From DASRDU01 sp035652435 (GTDB lineage Bacteria > Acidobacteriota > Blastocatellia > RBC074): a stretch of 64,000 nt of DNA. The stretch is from positions 124,001-188,000 of the forward strand of contig DASRDU010000014.1 in assembly GCA_035652435.1 (NCBI GenBank). The letters run 5' to 3'. Positions 12,701-21,020 of the stretch are shown here, one piece after another. A program made the position numbers and the translations under genes. The notes under the pieces were generated by a model. That model did not search any database, was not told the origin of the DNA, and saw only the letters and a program-made list of their open reading frames with translations. How positions within the stretch are numbered: the stretch's first letter is position 1; every line of letters starts with the position of its first letter.

Positions 12701-12939
12701 ATGGATAAGACAGGCGAGAATAACAATTATTTCGTCGAGGTAGTGGCCAGGGCGCTTCACGTACTGGACGCGTTTCGGCGGATGGAGTCTGTTCAGTGGG
12801 ATTCTTCCCCGAGAAGCAGGGGAGCAGATTATTCCGCTGGTGTTGAAGATTGCTGGCAGTGATGCAGCGCTCCGACCGCACACATCGAGCGCGTCCTGAT
12901 CACGCGGGAAAACGCCGCACTTTTCTACCCCGAAAGTGA
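12701..12939 (+). pseudogene. Decayed copy of the IclR-HTH/sugar-sensor regulator
   Basis: The ATG at 12701 begins MDKTGENNNYFVEVVARAL, closely matching the first residues of the intact regulator at 60744 (MDKPNGSNKYFIEVVAKAL), through DAFRR. The next matching block is the C-terminal end: GFFPEK, then IIPLVLKI, HIERVLI and NAALFYPE, equivalent to the last 50 or so residues of the intact protein. The middle of about 290 codons (most of the HTH and the sugar-binding domain) is missing, and single-base losses near 12823 and 12860 put the C-terminal block out of frame. The two copies differ by more than the two rhaS copies do, so this is an older paralogue. Its position directly in front of rhaM suggests it once was the local regulator of the rhamnose operon. 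Confidence 0.85.
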
Positions 12940-12982
12940 AGGTATAGCGGTTCACTTCCCATCAACCCGGGAGACTCAGGCC

Positions 12983-13297
12983 ATGATCCGCAAGGCGTTT
13001 GTCATGACGCTCAGGCCAGGTAGTCAGGAAGAATATATCAAACGGCATAACCCGATCTGGCCGGAACTGAGGCAGGTCCTGAAGGCGCACGGCGTCAGAC
13101 AGTACTCGATCTTTCTTGACCGGCAGGCCGACCGGCTCTTCGCCTGCGCCGTGGTGGAGTCAGAAGAGTCATGGCAGCGGATTGCCACGACTGAGGCCTG
13201 TCAGCGCTGGTGGGCACATATGAAAGAACTGATGCTGACCAACCCCGATAACAGCCCGGCGGCGACAGTGATGGAAGAGGTCTTTTACCTTGACTGA
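12983..13297 (+). CDS. rhaM: L-rhamnose mutarotase
   Basis: 104 residues, the normal family length. RhaM interconverts alpha- and beta-L-rhamnopyranose so that the isomerase receives its preferred anomer in the cytoplasm. The dimeric ferredoxin-like fold is recognisable from MIRKAFVMTLRPG at the start, EEYIKRHNPIWPEL with Tyr18 and His22 (the residues used in the E. coli enzyme), and CQRWWAHMKELM with EEVFYLD at the end. A GGGAG site lies about 10 bases before the ATG. It is the first intact gene of a plus-strand run of rhamnose genes, 50 bases ahead of the aldolase/dehydrogenase. Confidence 0.95.
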   Translation: MIRKAFVMTLRPGSQEEYIKRHNPIWPELRQVLKAHGVRQYSIFLDRQADRLFACAVVESEESWQRIATTEACQRWWAHMKELMLTNPDNSPAATVMEEVFYLD

Positions 13298-13347
13298 TCA
13301 CCCGATCGCGCGCATATACCTGATCGTCATAATTAAATTGAGATCCA

Positions 13348-15537
13348 ATGAGCAGGCAACACACATTCAAGTTCGTCAAGTATCTCTGGCAGGATGAAGT
13401 GGCGGCGAAGTTATCCGGTCTGGATCGCCTCGTCTACCGATCCAACAAACTCGGCGAGGATCTGACGCTGACCAATACCGGCGGCGGGAATACCTCGTCG
13501 AAGCTGATGGAGCAGGACCCGCTCACTGGCGAGAGCGTCGAGGTCCTGTGGGTCAAAGGTTCGGGCGGCGATCTGCGCACGGCCAGGCGTGACGGCTTCG
13601 CCTCGCTTTACCTCGACAAGGTAAGGGCGATGAAGCCTCGCTACTCGGGCGACCCGGAGCGCGGGCCGAAGACGCGCGTCGAAGACGAGATGTATTCGCT
13701 CTACAGCCACTGCGTCTTCAACCTCAACCCGCGCGCCTGCTCGATTGACACGCCGCTCCACACCTTCGTCCCTTATAAACATGTGGATCACCTGCACCCG
13801 AACGCGGTGATCGCCGTCGCCGCATCGGTCAATCAGGAGAAGCTCTGCCGCGAGATTTTCGGCGACGAGGTGATTTACGTGCCCTGGCAGCGGCCCGGCT
13901 TCGACATCGGCCTGCTGATCGAGTCGCTGATCAAAGACCACCCGAAGGCGAAGGGCGTGCTGCTCGGCCACCACGGGATGAGTTCGTGGAGCAATGACGA
14001 CCGCGACTGCTACGAGACGGCGCTCGAGATTATTGACCGCGCCGCGCGCTACATCGAGGAGCGCGACAAGGGCGAAGTGACCTTCGGCGGCTCGAAGCAC
14101 CAGTCGCTCTCGGAAGCGGTGCGGCGGCGCATCTTCTTTGAACTGCTGCCATGGCTGCGCGGCCAGCTGTCCGGGGGCAGGCGCGTCGTGGCGACGGTGC
14201 AGGACGACGCGAAGATGCTGCGCTTCGTCAACAGCGTGGACGGGCCACGCCTCGCCGAACTCGGCACCTCGTGCCCTGATCATTTCCTGCGGACGAAGAT
14301 CAAACCGCTCTTCGCCCCCTGGGACCCCGGCACGGGTGACGTCGAATCGCTGAAATCAATGCTCGCCGAAGGGCTCGCGCGCTACCGCGAGGATTACGTG
14401 GCCTATTACCAGCGCTGCCGGCGCCCCGACTCGCCCGCGATGCGCGATGCTAATCCGACGGTGATTCTGATCCCCGGCCTCGGCATGATCGCCTGGGGGA
14501 AGAACAAGAGCGAGTCGCGCGTGACGGCGGAGTTTTACAACTGCGCGATCGAGGTGATGCGCGGGGCCGAGGCGATTGACCGTTACGAGGCGATGGATGA
14601 GCAGGAGGCCTTCGACATCGAATACTGGCTGCTCGAAGAGGCAAAACTCAGGCGGCTGCCGCCCGAGAAGGAACTCGACCGTCAGGTCATCGCCGTGGTC
14701 GGGGCGGGCAGCGGCATCGGCAGGGCGGCGGCTCATCGTCTGGTGAGAGAGGGTGCGCACGTCGTCTGCGCGGATCTTGATGAGGCCGCGGCGAAAGCCA
14801 CTGCCGATGAGATCGTGGCGGAGTACGGACCCGGCATCGGAGTCGCCGGCAGCGGTCTCAGCAATTGCGGCCCGGCCATCGGCCTCGCCTGCGACATCAC
14901 CAGCCGCGAGAGCGTCGCCCAGCTGTTCGGCGGCCTGGTACTCGCTTATGGCGGTCTTGATGCGGTCGTGGTCACCGCCGGCATCTTCGTGCCGCCTGAC
15001 AGGTCGGGCCACATCGCGGACGGTCTGTGGGAGAAGACTTTCGCGATCAACGTCGCGGGCCCTTACCTCGTGGCCGACGAGGCGCAAAAGGTGTTCGAGC
15101 GGCAGGGACTGCCCGCGAGCCTCGTGCTGACGACGAGTGCCAACGCGGTGGTGGCGAAGAAGGGGAGCCTCGCTTACGACGCGAGCAAGGCGGCGGCCAA
15201 TCACCTCGTCCGCGAGCTGGCCGTCGCGATGGCCCCGCTCGTTCGCGTCAACGCCGTCGCGCCCGCGACCGTCGTCAGGGGCAGCACGATGTTCCCGCGC
15301 GACCGCGTCATCGCTTCGCTCACGAAGTACGCGATCGCTTTCAGCGAGGACGAGTCAACCGAGGCGCTGCGTGAGAAACTGGCCGGCTTCTATGCCGGAC
15401 GCTCGCTCACGCAATCGCCCATCGAACCTGAGGATCAGGCCGAGGCGATCTTTTTGCTGGTGTCGCGGCGGCTCTCGAAGACGACCGGCCATGTGATCCC
15501 GGTTGACGGCGGGTTGCAGGACGGGTTCCTGCGGTAA
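13348..15537 (+). CDS. rhaEW: Bifunctional L-rhamnulose-1-phosphate aldolase / L-lactaldehyde dehydrogenase
   Basis: 729 residues. The N-terminal class II aldolase/adducin-like domain (to about 430) shows TGGGNTSSK, a THVPYKH-like HTFVPYKHVDHLHP and LLGHHGMSSW, which supply the Zn-binding histidines. The C-terminal short-chain dehydrogenase domain starts at residue 452 with the nucleotide motif VVGAGSGIGRAAAHRL and has the catalytic YDASK near 610. In bacteria with this fusion the aldolase cleaves L-rhamnulose-1-phosphate into dihydroxyacetone phosphate and L-lactaldehyde, which the dehydrogenase half oxidises to L-lactate with NAD+. It is full length for the family. Its neighbours (mutarotase, isomerase, kinase) complete the pathway, supporting the call. 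Confidence 0.94.
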   Translation: MSRQHTFKFVKYLWQDEVAAKLSGLDRLVYRSNKLGEDLTLTNTGGGNTSSKLMEQDPLTGESVEVLWVKGSGGDLRTARRDGFASLYLDKVRAMKPRYSGDPERGPKTRVEDEMYSLYSHCVFNLNPRACSIDTPLHTFVPYKHVDHLHPNAVIAVAASVNQEKLCREIFGDEVIYVPWQRPGFDIGLLIESLIKDHPKAKGVLLGHHGMSSWSNDDRDCYETALEIIDRAARYIEERDKGEVTFGGSKHQSLSEAVRRRIFFELLPWLRGQLSGGRRVVATVQDDAKMLRFVNSVDGPRLAELGTSCPDHFLRTKIKPLFAPWDPGTGDVESLKSMLAEGLARYREDYVAYYQRCRRPDSPAMRDANPTVILIPGLGMIAWGKNKSESRVTAEFYNCAIEVMRGAEAIDRYEAMDEQEAFDIEYWLLEEAKLRRLPPEKELDRQVIAVVGAGSGIGRAAAHRLVREGAHVVCADLDEAAAKATADEIVAEYGPGIGVAGSGLSNCGPAIGLACDITSRESVAQLFGGLVLAYGGLDAVVVTAGIFVPPDRSGHIADGLWEKTFAINVAGPYLVADEAQKVFERQGLPASLVLTTSANAVVAKKGSLAYDASKAAANHLVRELAVAMAPLVRVNAVAPATVVRGSTMFPRDRVIASLTKYAIAFSEDESTEALREKLAGFYAGRSLTQSPIEPEDQAEAIFLLVSRRLSKTTGHVIPVDGGLQDGFLR

Positions 15538-15577
15538 CCGCGACCATTCACCCAATCAACCCCGTGGAGGGAAAACT

Positions 15578-16876
15578 GTGGCAGCACACTTTGAAATTGA
15601 CGATGGCTTCATCGTCGAACAGAACCAGCGGGCGAAGGCCTGGCTTGATGAGGATTATGAACATCTGGGAAAGCAGCTGCGGCGTCGAGGCGTCGAGATC
15701 GAAGACCTGATCGCCCAAGCCGAAGGGTTCCGGGTCGCCGTCCCGTCGTGGGGCGTCGGCACGGGTGGGACGCGCTTCGCCCGCTTCCCCGGCCCGGGCG
15801 AGCCGCGCGACATTTACGAGAAGCTCGAAGACTGCGGCACAATCTTCAAGCTCGTGCGTTCGACGCCCGCCGTCTCGTTGCACATTCCCTGGGACAAGCC
15901 GGAAGACCCCGCCGCGTTGCGCGAATTTGCCGCCGCGCGCGGGCTGCACTTCGACGCGATGAACTCGAACACCTTCCAGGATCAGCCCGGGCAGCGGCAC
16001 TCTTACAGGTTCGGCAGCCTCACGCACCCCGACCGGGCCGTCCGTGAACAGGCCATCGAACACAACCTCGAATGCATTGAGATCGGCCGGACGCTCGGCT
16101 CCAAAGCTCACACGGTCTGGATCGGCGACGGCGGGAATTTCCCCGGCCAGCTGCACTTTCGCCGCGCGCTCGAACGCTATCTTGAGAGCCTGCGCTCAAT
16201 TTACGCCGCGCTGCCCGATGACTGGCGCGTCTTTCTGGAACACAAGCTCTACGAGCCGGCCTTCTATTCGACGGTCATCAATGACTGGGGCACCAGCTAT
16301 TACTGTGCGCGGGAACTCGGGCCGAAGGCGCAATGTCTGGTGGACCTCGGCCACCACGCACCGAACGTCAACATCGAGATGATCGTCGCGCGACTCGTCC
16401 AGTTCGGCAAGCTCGGCGGCTTCCACTTCAACGACAGCAAGTACGGCGACGACGATCTTGACGCCGGCTCGATCAAGCCGTTCCAGCTCTTCCTCATCTT
16501 CAACGAGCTGGTGGACGCCGAACAGAGTGGTGTGGCTGACTTCCGCCCGGCCTACATGCTCGACCAGTCACACAACGTCACCGACCCGATTGAATCGCTG
16601 ATGCTGAGCGCCGTCGAACTGGCGCGCGCCTGCGTGCAGGCGCGCCTGGTTGACCGGGCGGAGCTGGCCGAGGCGCAGGAGAGGTGCGACGCGATTGCCT
16701 CGCTCGCGGCATTGAAGCGGGCGTTTACGACTGACGTGTCTCCGATCATTGCCATGGCCCGCCACCGCGCGGGCGGCGCGATTGACCCGCTCGCCATCTA
16801 CCGCGCGAGCGGCTACCGGCAGCGCAAGGCCGGCGAGCGTCCGGCGTCGCTCGGTGCGTCCGCCGGTATTATCTGA
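15578..16876 (+). CDS. rhaI: L-rhamnose isomerase (RhaI type)
   Basis: Start GTG 15578 is chosen because GGAGGG sits 7-12 bases upstream; the open frame extends further but overlaps the aldolase gene. 432 residues, typical of the Pseudomonas-stutzeri-like L-rhamnose isomerase rather than the shorter or longer E. coli RhaA class. The TIM-barrel metal site is visible in FLEHKLYEPAF, LVDLGHHAPNVNIE and GGFHFNDSKYGDDDLDAG, which contribute Glu, His and Asp ligands for Mn/Zn. The enzyme converts L-rhamnose to L-rhamnulose in the cytoplasm. It lies 40 bases after rhaEW and about 20 bases before rhaB, consistent with one transcript. Confidence 0.93.
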   Translation: MAAHFEIDDGFIVEQNQRAKAWLDEDYEHLGKQLRRRGVEIEDLIAQAEGFRVAVPSWGVGTGGTRFARFPGPGEPRDIYEKLEDCGTIFKLVRSTPAVSLHIPWDKPEDPAALREFAAARGLHFDAMNSNTFQDQPGQRHSYRFGSLTHPDRAVREQAIEHNLECIEIGRTLGSKAHTVWIGDGGNFPGQLHFRRALERYLESLRSIYAALPDDWRVFLEHKLYEPAFYSTVINDWGTSYYCARELGPKAQCLVDLGHHAPNVNIEMIVARLVQFGKLGGFHFNDSKYGDDDLDAGSIKPFQLFLIFNELVDAEQSGVADFRPAYMLDQSHNVTDPIESLMLSAVELARACVQARLVDRAELAEAQERCDAIASLAALKRAFTTDVSPIIAMARHRAGGAIDPLAIYRASGYRQRKAGERPASLGASAGII

Positions 16877-16899
16877 TCGGAGCCGGATAAGTTGAGGTG

Positions 16900-18402
16900 A
16901 TGCGCGATTCGCTCTACATCGCGGTTGACCTTGGCGCCGGCAGCGGGCGCGTCTTCCTGGTCGGTGTATCGCCGGGCGAGTTGCTGCTGGAGGAAGTGCG
17001 GCGGTTTCACTACCCGCCGGGCCACCGGGACGGGCATCTGCGCTGGGACTTGCCGCACATCTTCGCCGAGATCAAAGCCGGGCTGCACGTGGCGGGCGCG
17101 CGGGCGCGCGAGTTCGGGCGGCCTGTGCAGAGCATCGGCGTGGACAGCTGGGGCGTGGATTACGGCCTGATTGACGGCGACGGCAGGCTGCTCGAAGATC
17201 CCATCTGTTACCGCGACGAGCGCACTACCGGAGAGATCGAAAAGGTCTGTTCGCGGATTTCACGTGCTGACCTCTTTGACCGCACTGGCATTCAGTTGCT
17301 CAACTTCAACACCATCTTTCAGCTTTCCGCGCACGCGAGAGAAGGCATCCCGGGGAATGCTGCGCGACTGCTGCTGATCCCTGATCTGATCAACTTCATG
17401 CTCACGGGCAGGGCCGTCACCGAATACACGAACGCGACGACGACGCAGCTCGTCAACGCCCGGACCGGCGCCTGGGACCGGGACATTATTGAGCGTCTTA
17501 ACCTGCCGGCGCGTCTGTTCGCGGAGATCATTCAGGCGGGCACCGACCTCGGCCCGCTCAGGCCCGGGCTGGCCGCCGAGACAGGGCTTGAAGGCGTACA
17601 TGTCATCGCCACTGCAACACACGACACGGGGAGCGCCGTCGCGGGCGCGCCGCTCGCTGACGGCTGGGCCTATATATCCTCGGGAACCTGGTCGCTGGTC
17701 GGCGTCGAACCTGACGGCGCGCTCGTCAACGCCGAGGTCGCGCGCCACAACTTCACCAACGAAGGCGGCGCGTTCGGCACGACCCGTTTTCTCAAGAATG
17801 TGATGGGGCTGTGGATTCTCGAATCCTGCCGGCGGGAGTGGAAGGAAAGCGGTCTTGAGATCGAGTATGACAAGCTCCTGGGTCAGGTCGCCGCGCTGGC
17901 GGACAAATCTCCCCCACAGGAGTTGATCTTTCCCGATGACCCGCGCTTCCTCAACCCGCCGAGTATGGTCGGGGCGATAGCAGAGCAGCTCAATGAACTC
18001 GGGCGGCGACCGCCCGTTGACCCGCCCGCTCTTGCCAAAGTGATTCTCGATTCGCTCGCTTTCCGTTACCGGTCAGTCCTGCGGGCCATAGAGAGGCTGA
18101 CCGGCCGGAAAATACAGGGTGTGCAGATCGTCGGTGGGGGCTGCCTGAACGATTACCTCAATCAAGTGACCGCGTCGGTCACCGGCCTCCCGGTTCTGGC
18201 CGGCCCGGCGGAAGCGACCGTTGTGGGTAATGTCCTGGTTCAGGCGGTCGCACAAGGGCGATTCGAATCGCTGGCCGAGGCGAGAAGGCATGTCATGAGT
18301 CACATGAGACCGAAAAAGTTCACCCCGCTCCAATCCTCTGGCAGTGAAGAGGCAGAGCGCCGTTACGCGGCAATTGAGGCGCGGTTTGTGGAGGAAGACT
18401 GA
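16900..18402 (+). CDS. rhaB: L-rhamnulokinase
   Basis: About 500 residues, FGGY kinase family. ATG 16900 directly follows a possible GTG start at 16897; GGAG lies upstream. The ATPase-fold phosphate-1 motif AVDLGAGSGRVFLV, the substrate region VDSWGVDYGLID, THDTGSAVAGAP and YISSGTWSLVG are present, and the C-terminal half has IVGGGCLNDYLNQ for adenosine binding. The enzyme phosphorylates L-rhamnulose at O1 with ATP, giving the substrate of the upstream aldolase. It ends 5 bases before the ABC ATPase gene, so the kinase and transport genes are probably translated from one message. No truncation or odd residue was noticed. Confidence 0.94.
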   Translation: MRDSLYIAVDLGAGSGRVFLVGVSPGELLLEEVRRFHYPPGHRDGHLRWDLPHIFAEIKAGLHVAGARAREFGRPVQSIGVDSWGVDYGLIDGDGRLLEDPICYRDERTTGEIEKVCSRISRADLFDRTGIQLLNFNTIFQLSAHAREGIPGNAARLLLIPDLINFMLTGRAVTEYTNATTTQLVNARTGAWDRDIIERLNLPARLFAEIIQAGTDLGPLRPGLAAETGLEGVHVIATATHDTGSAVAGAPLADGWAYISSGTWSLVGVEPDGALVNAEVARHNFTNEGGAFGTTRFLKNVMGLWILESCRREWKESGLEIEYDKLLGQVAALADKSPPQELIFPDDPRFLNPPSMVGAIAEQLNELGRRPPVDPPALAKVILDSLAFRYRSVLRAIERLTGRKIQGVQIVGGGCLNDYLNQVTASVTGLPVLAGPAEATVVGNVLVQAVAQGRFESLAEARRHVMSHMRPKKFTPLQSSGSEEAERRYAAIEARFVEED

Positions 18403-18407
18403 AACCG

Positions 18408-19934
18408 ATGACTGAGAGCGCGCTCTTGCGGGCCAGCCACATCACCAAATCCTACGCCGGGGTGCAGGCGCTCAAGGGTGCGTCATTCGAGTTACACGCC
18501 GGAGAGGTGCAGGCACTGGTCGGCGAAAACGGCGCGGGCAAATCAACGCTCATCAAAATCATTACGGGTGCGGTGGCCGCCGACGGCGGTGAGATCATCC
18601 TCGACGGACGGCCGGTCGCGCACAATTCGCCGCAGGTGGCCAGGTCGCTCGGCATCGCGGCGATCTACCAGCAGCCCGCACTCTTCCCGGAATTGACCGT
18701 CGCCGAAAATATCGCGCTCAGTCTGGAGGGGGGCGGCTGGTGGCGGCGCATTGACTGGCGCTGGCGCCGGCTGCGGGCGCAGGAGCTGCTCGCGCAGGTC
18801 GGGGCGAAGATTGACGTCGAAGCGCTCGCCGGGGAGCTGACGATGCCTGAGCAGCAACTGGTCGAGATCGCCCGCGCCCTCGGGGCCGAGGCGAAGGTCC
18901 TGATCATGGACGAGCCGACGGCCTCGTTGTCGGAAGAAGACACGCGGAACCTCTTCCGCGTCATCCGCGAGTTGCGCCGCTCGCGAGTGGGCATCATCTA
19001 CATCTCGCACCGGCTCGAAGAACTGCCCGTCATTGCCGACCGCGTGACCGTACTGCGCGACGGCCAGACGATTGCGACGCGGCTGATGTCTGAAGTTGAT
19101 CGTGGGGAGTTGATCCGGCTGATGGTCGGACGCGAACTGTCGTCGGTCTTTCCGAAGCGCGAGGTGGAAGCGGGTGAGGTGGTGCTGGAACTGCGTCATC
19201 TGGGCTGCCGCGCGGCGGGCGTGCGCGATGTCAGCCTCTCGGTGCGGGCGGGGGAGATTGTCGGGATCGCCGGACTCGTCGGGTCGGGGCGCACGGAACT
19301 CGCCCGCACGATCTTCGGCCTGACGCCGGCCAACGAAGGCGAGATGTTGCTGGGCGGCGGGCGCGTCAGGATCGAGAACCCGGTTCAGGCGATCCGGTGC
19401 GGGATCGCTTACGTCCCCGAAGACCGCCGGCAGCATGGCGTGGTGCCTGATCTGCCCATCAGTCACAACGTCACGCTCGCCTCGCTCGACCGGCTGTCGC
19501 GGCTCGGCGCGCTCGATTTTCGCCGCGAGCGCGAACTGGCGACCGACTACGTCAAACGGTTCGCCATCAGGACGCCCGCGATCTTCGCGCCGGTCGCGAC
19601 GCTTTCGGGCGGCAACCAGCAGAAAGTCGCGCTCAGCCGCTGGCTCGCCACCTGCCCCCGCCTGCTCATCCTCGACGAGCCGACCCAGGGCATTGACGTG
19701 GGCGCGAAGGCGGAGATTCACGCGCTCATGAGTGATCTGGCCGCGCGTGGGATGGCGATCCTGATGATCTCGTCCGAACTGCCCGAAGTACTCGGGATGA
19801 GCGACCGCATCGTCGTGATGCACGCGGGTACAGTGGCAGGCGTACTCGGTCGCGCCGAAGCTTCACAGCACGGCATCCTTTCGCTGGCGCTCGGACATAC
19901 CGGGGTGCCGCCGCAAACGCAGTGCGTAAGTTGA
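18408..19934 (+). CDS. rhaT: Rhamnose ABC transporter ATP-binding protein (two ATPase domains)
   Basis: 508 residues, the usual length of MglA/RbsA-type sugar ABC ATPases. Domain one has Walker A GENGAGKST (39-47), a degenerate signature LTMPEQQLVEIARAL, Walker B VLIMDEPTAS and switch ISHRLEE. Domain two has a degenerate Walker A (GLVGSGRTEL), the signature LSGGNQQKVALSRWLA and LILDEPTQGID. This asymmetric pattern, with one strong and one weak ATP site, is normal for the carbohydrate-uptake-2 family. A GAGGAA site precedes the ATG. It would power the two permeases encoded next. The rhamnose assignment rests on the operon, not on the ATPase itself; the name follows the rhaSTPQ system of rhizobia. 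Confidence 0.9.
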   Translation: MTESALLRASHITKSYAGVQALKGASFELHAGEVQALVGENGAGKSTLIKIITGAVAADGGEIILDGRPVAHNSPQVARSLGIAAIYQQPALFPELTVAENIALSLEGGGWWRRIDWRWRRLRAQELLAQVGAKIDVEALAGELTMPEQQLVEIARALGAEAKVLIMDEPTASLSEEDTRNLFRVIRELRRSRVGIIYISHRLEELPVIADRVTVLRDGQTIATRLMSEVDRGELIRLMVGRELSSVFPKREVEAGEVVLELRHLGCRAAGVRDVSLSVRAGEIVGIAGLVGSGRTELARTIFGLTPANEGEMLLGGGRVRIENPVQAIRCGIAYVPEDRRQHGVVPDLPISHNVTLASLDRLSRLGALDFRRERELATDYVKRFAIRTPAIFAPVATLSGGNQQKVALSRWLATCPRLLILDEPTQGIDVGAKAEIHALMSDLAARGMAILMISSELPEVLGMSDRIVVMHAGTVAGVLGRAEASQHGILSLALGHTGVPPQTQCVS

Positions 19935-19976
19935 AGAACCGGGGCGGGCGGCTTTCTGACGGCCCTTCCCCTGTCT

Positions 19977-21020
19977 ATGACTGAAGCGCAAAAACAGCCT
20001 GACACCGCCACTATGCCGCAGACCGGATCATTACTCTCACGACTCGGACTCCGCAGACACCAGCGCGAGCTGGCGACGCTCGGCGCTTACGCCGCGCTGC
20101 TGCTGGCCGTCGGCATCATCGCGCCGTCATTCTTCAATGCGGCGAACTGGCGCGACCTGGCCGTCGGCAATGCGCCCGTGCTGATCGTGGCCGTCGGGAT
20201 GACGCTCGTGATTCTGGCGGGGCAGATTGACATCTCGGTGGGCTCGCAGTTCGCCGTCTGCAGCGTCGCGGCCGGGTGGCTGGCGAAGGCTGGCGTGCCG
20301 GTGCCGCTGCTCGTGCTGCTCGTGCCCGCGGTCGGGGCGCTGATGGGCGCGGTGAACGGCGCGTTCGTGGCGAAGTTGAAGATGCCCGCGATTGTCGTGA
20401 CGCTGGCTATGCTCGTGGCGTGGCGGGACGCGTTGCGCTGGGTGACCGAAGGCGCGTGGGTGCAGGGCCTGCCGGCCGACTTTCAGTGGTTCGGGCTGGG
20501 GCAGGGGGCAGGGCAGTGGCTCATCGTCGGAGTGGCTCTGGCCGTACTCGCGGGCGCCGGCTGGGCGCTCAGAAATCTCGGCGCCGGCCGCGCGGTCTAT
20601 GCCGTCGGCGCCGACGCCGAAGCGGCCCGGCTCGTGGGCATCGAGCCGGGCCGCGTGGTCTTCAGGGTGTTTGTGCTGATGGGGCTCGTGACGGGGCTCG
20701 CGGCGCTGCTCAATGCCGTGCGCTTCTCTTCGGTGCCGGGTAATGTGGGCACGGGGCTCGAACTGAAAGCGATTGCGGCGGTCGTCGTGGGCGGCACGGC
20801 GATCACTGGGGGCCGCGGCACGCTCGCCGGGACGCTCGTCGGGGCTGCGCTGCTCGGGACTATCGGGACGGCGCTGACCTATGTGGGCATCAATCCCTTC
20901 TGGGAAAAAGCCATCCAGGGGGCGATCATCCTGGCTGCCCTGATTTCAGACGTTGTACTCGGACGCCTGGGCAGCCTGCGGATTCAGGCACCCGGACCGC
21001 TGACTGCGAGGGGCGAATGA
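19977..21020 (+). CDS. rhaP: Rhamnose ABC transporter permease
   Basis: 347 residues with about 8-10 hydrophobic segments and no signal peptide. It belongs to the RbsC/BPD_transp_2 family of sugar permeases: LVILAGQIDISVGSQFAV in the first third and a C-terminal GLELKAIAAVVVGGTAITGGRGTLAGTLVGA are the family hallmarks. It ends with ATGA overlapping the start of the next permease, indicating translational coupling. It would form the inner-membrane channel with the second permease and be driven by the upstream ATPase to import L-rhamnose or a close relative. Only the operon context gives the substrate. Confidence 0.9.
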   Translation: MTEAQKQPDTATMPQTGSLLSRLGLRRHQRELATLGAYAALLLAVGIIAPSFFNAANWRDLAVGNAPVLIVAVGMTLVILAGQIDISVGSQFAVCSVAAGWLAKAGVPVPLLVLLVPAVGALMGAVNGAFVAKLKMPAIVVTLAMLVAWRDALRWVTEGAWVQGLPADFQWFGLGQGAGQWLIVGVALAVLAGAGWALRNLGAGRAVYAVGADAEAARLVGIEPGRVVFRVFVLMGLVTGLAALLNAVRFSSVPGNVGTGLELKAIAAVVVGGTAITGGRGTLAGTLVGAALLGTIGTALTYVGINPFWEKAIQGAIILAALISDVVLGRLGSLRIQAPGPLTARGE

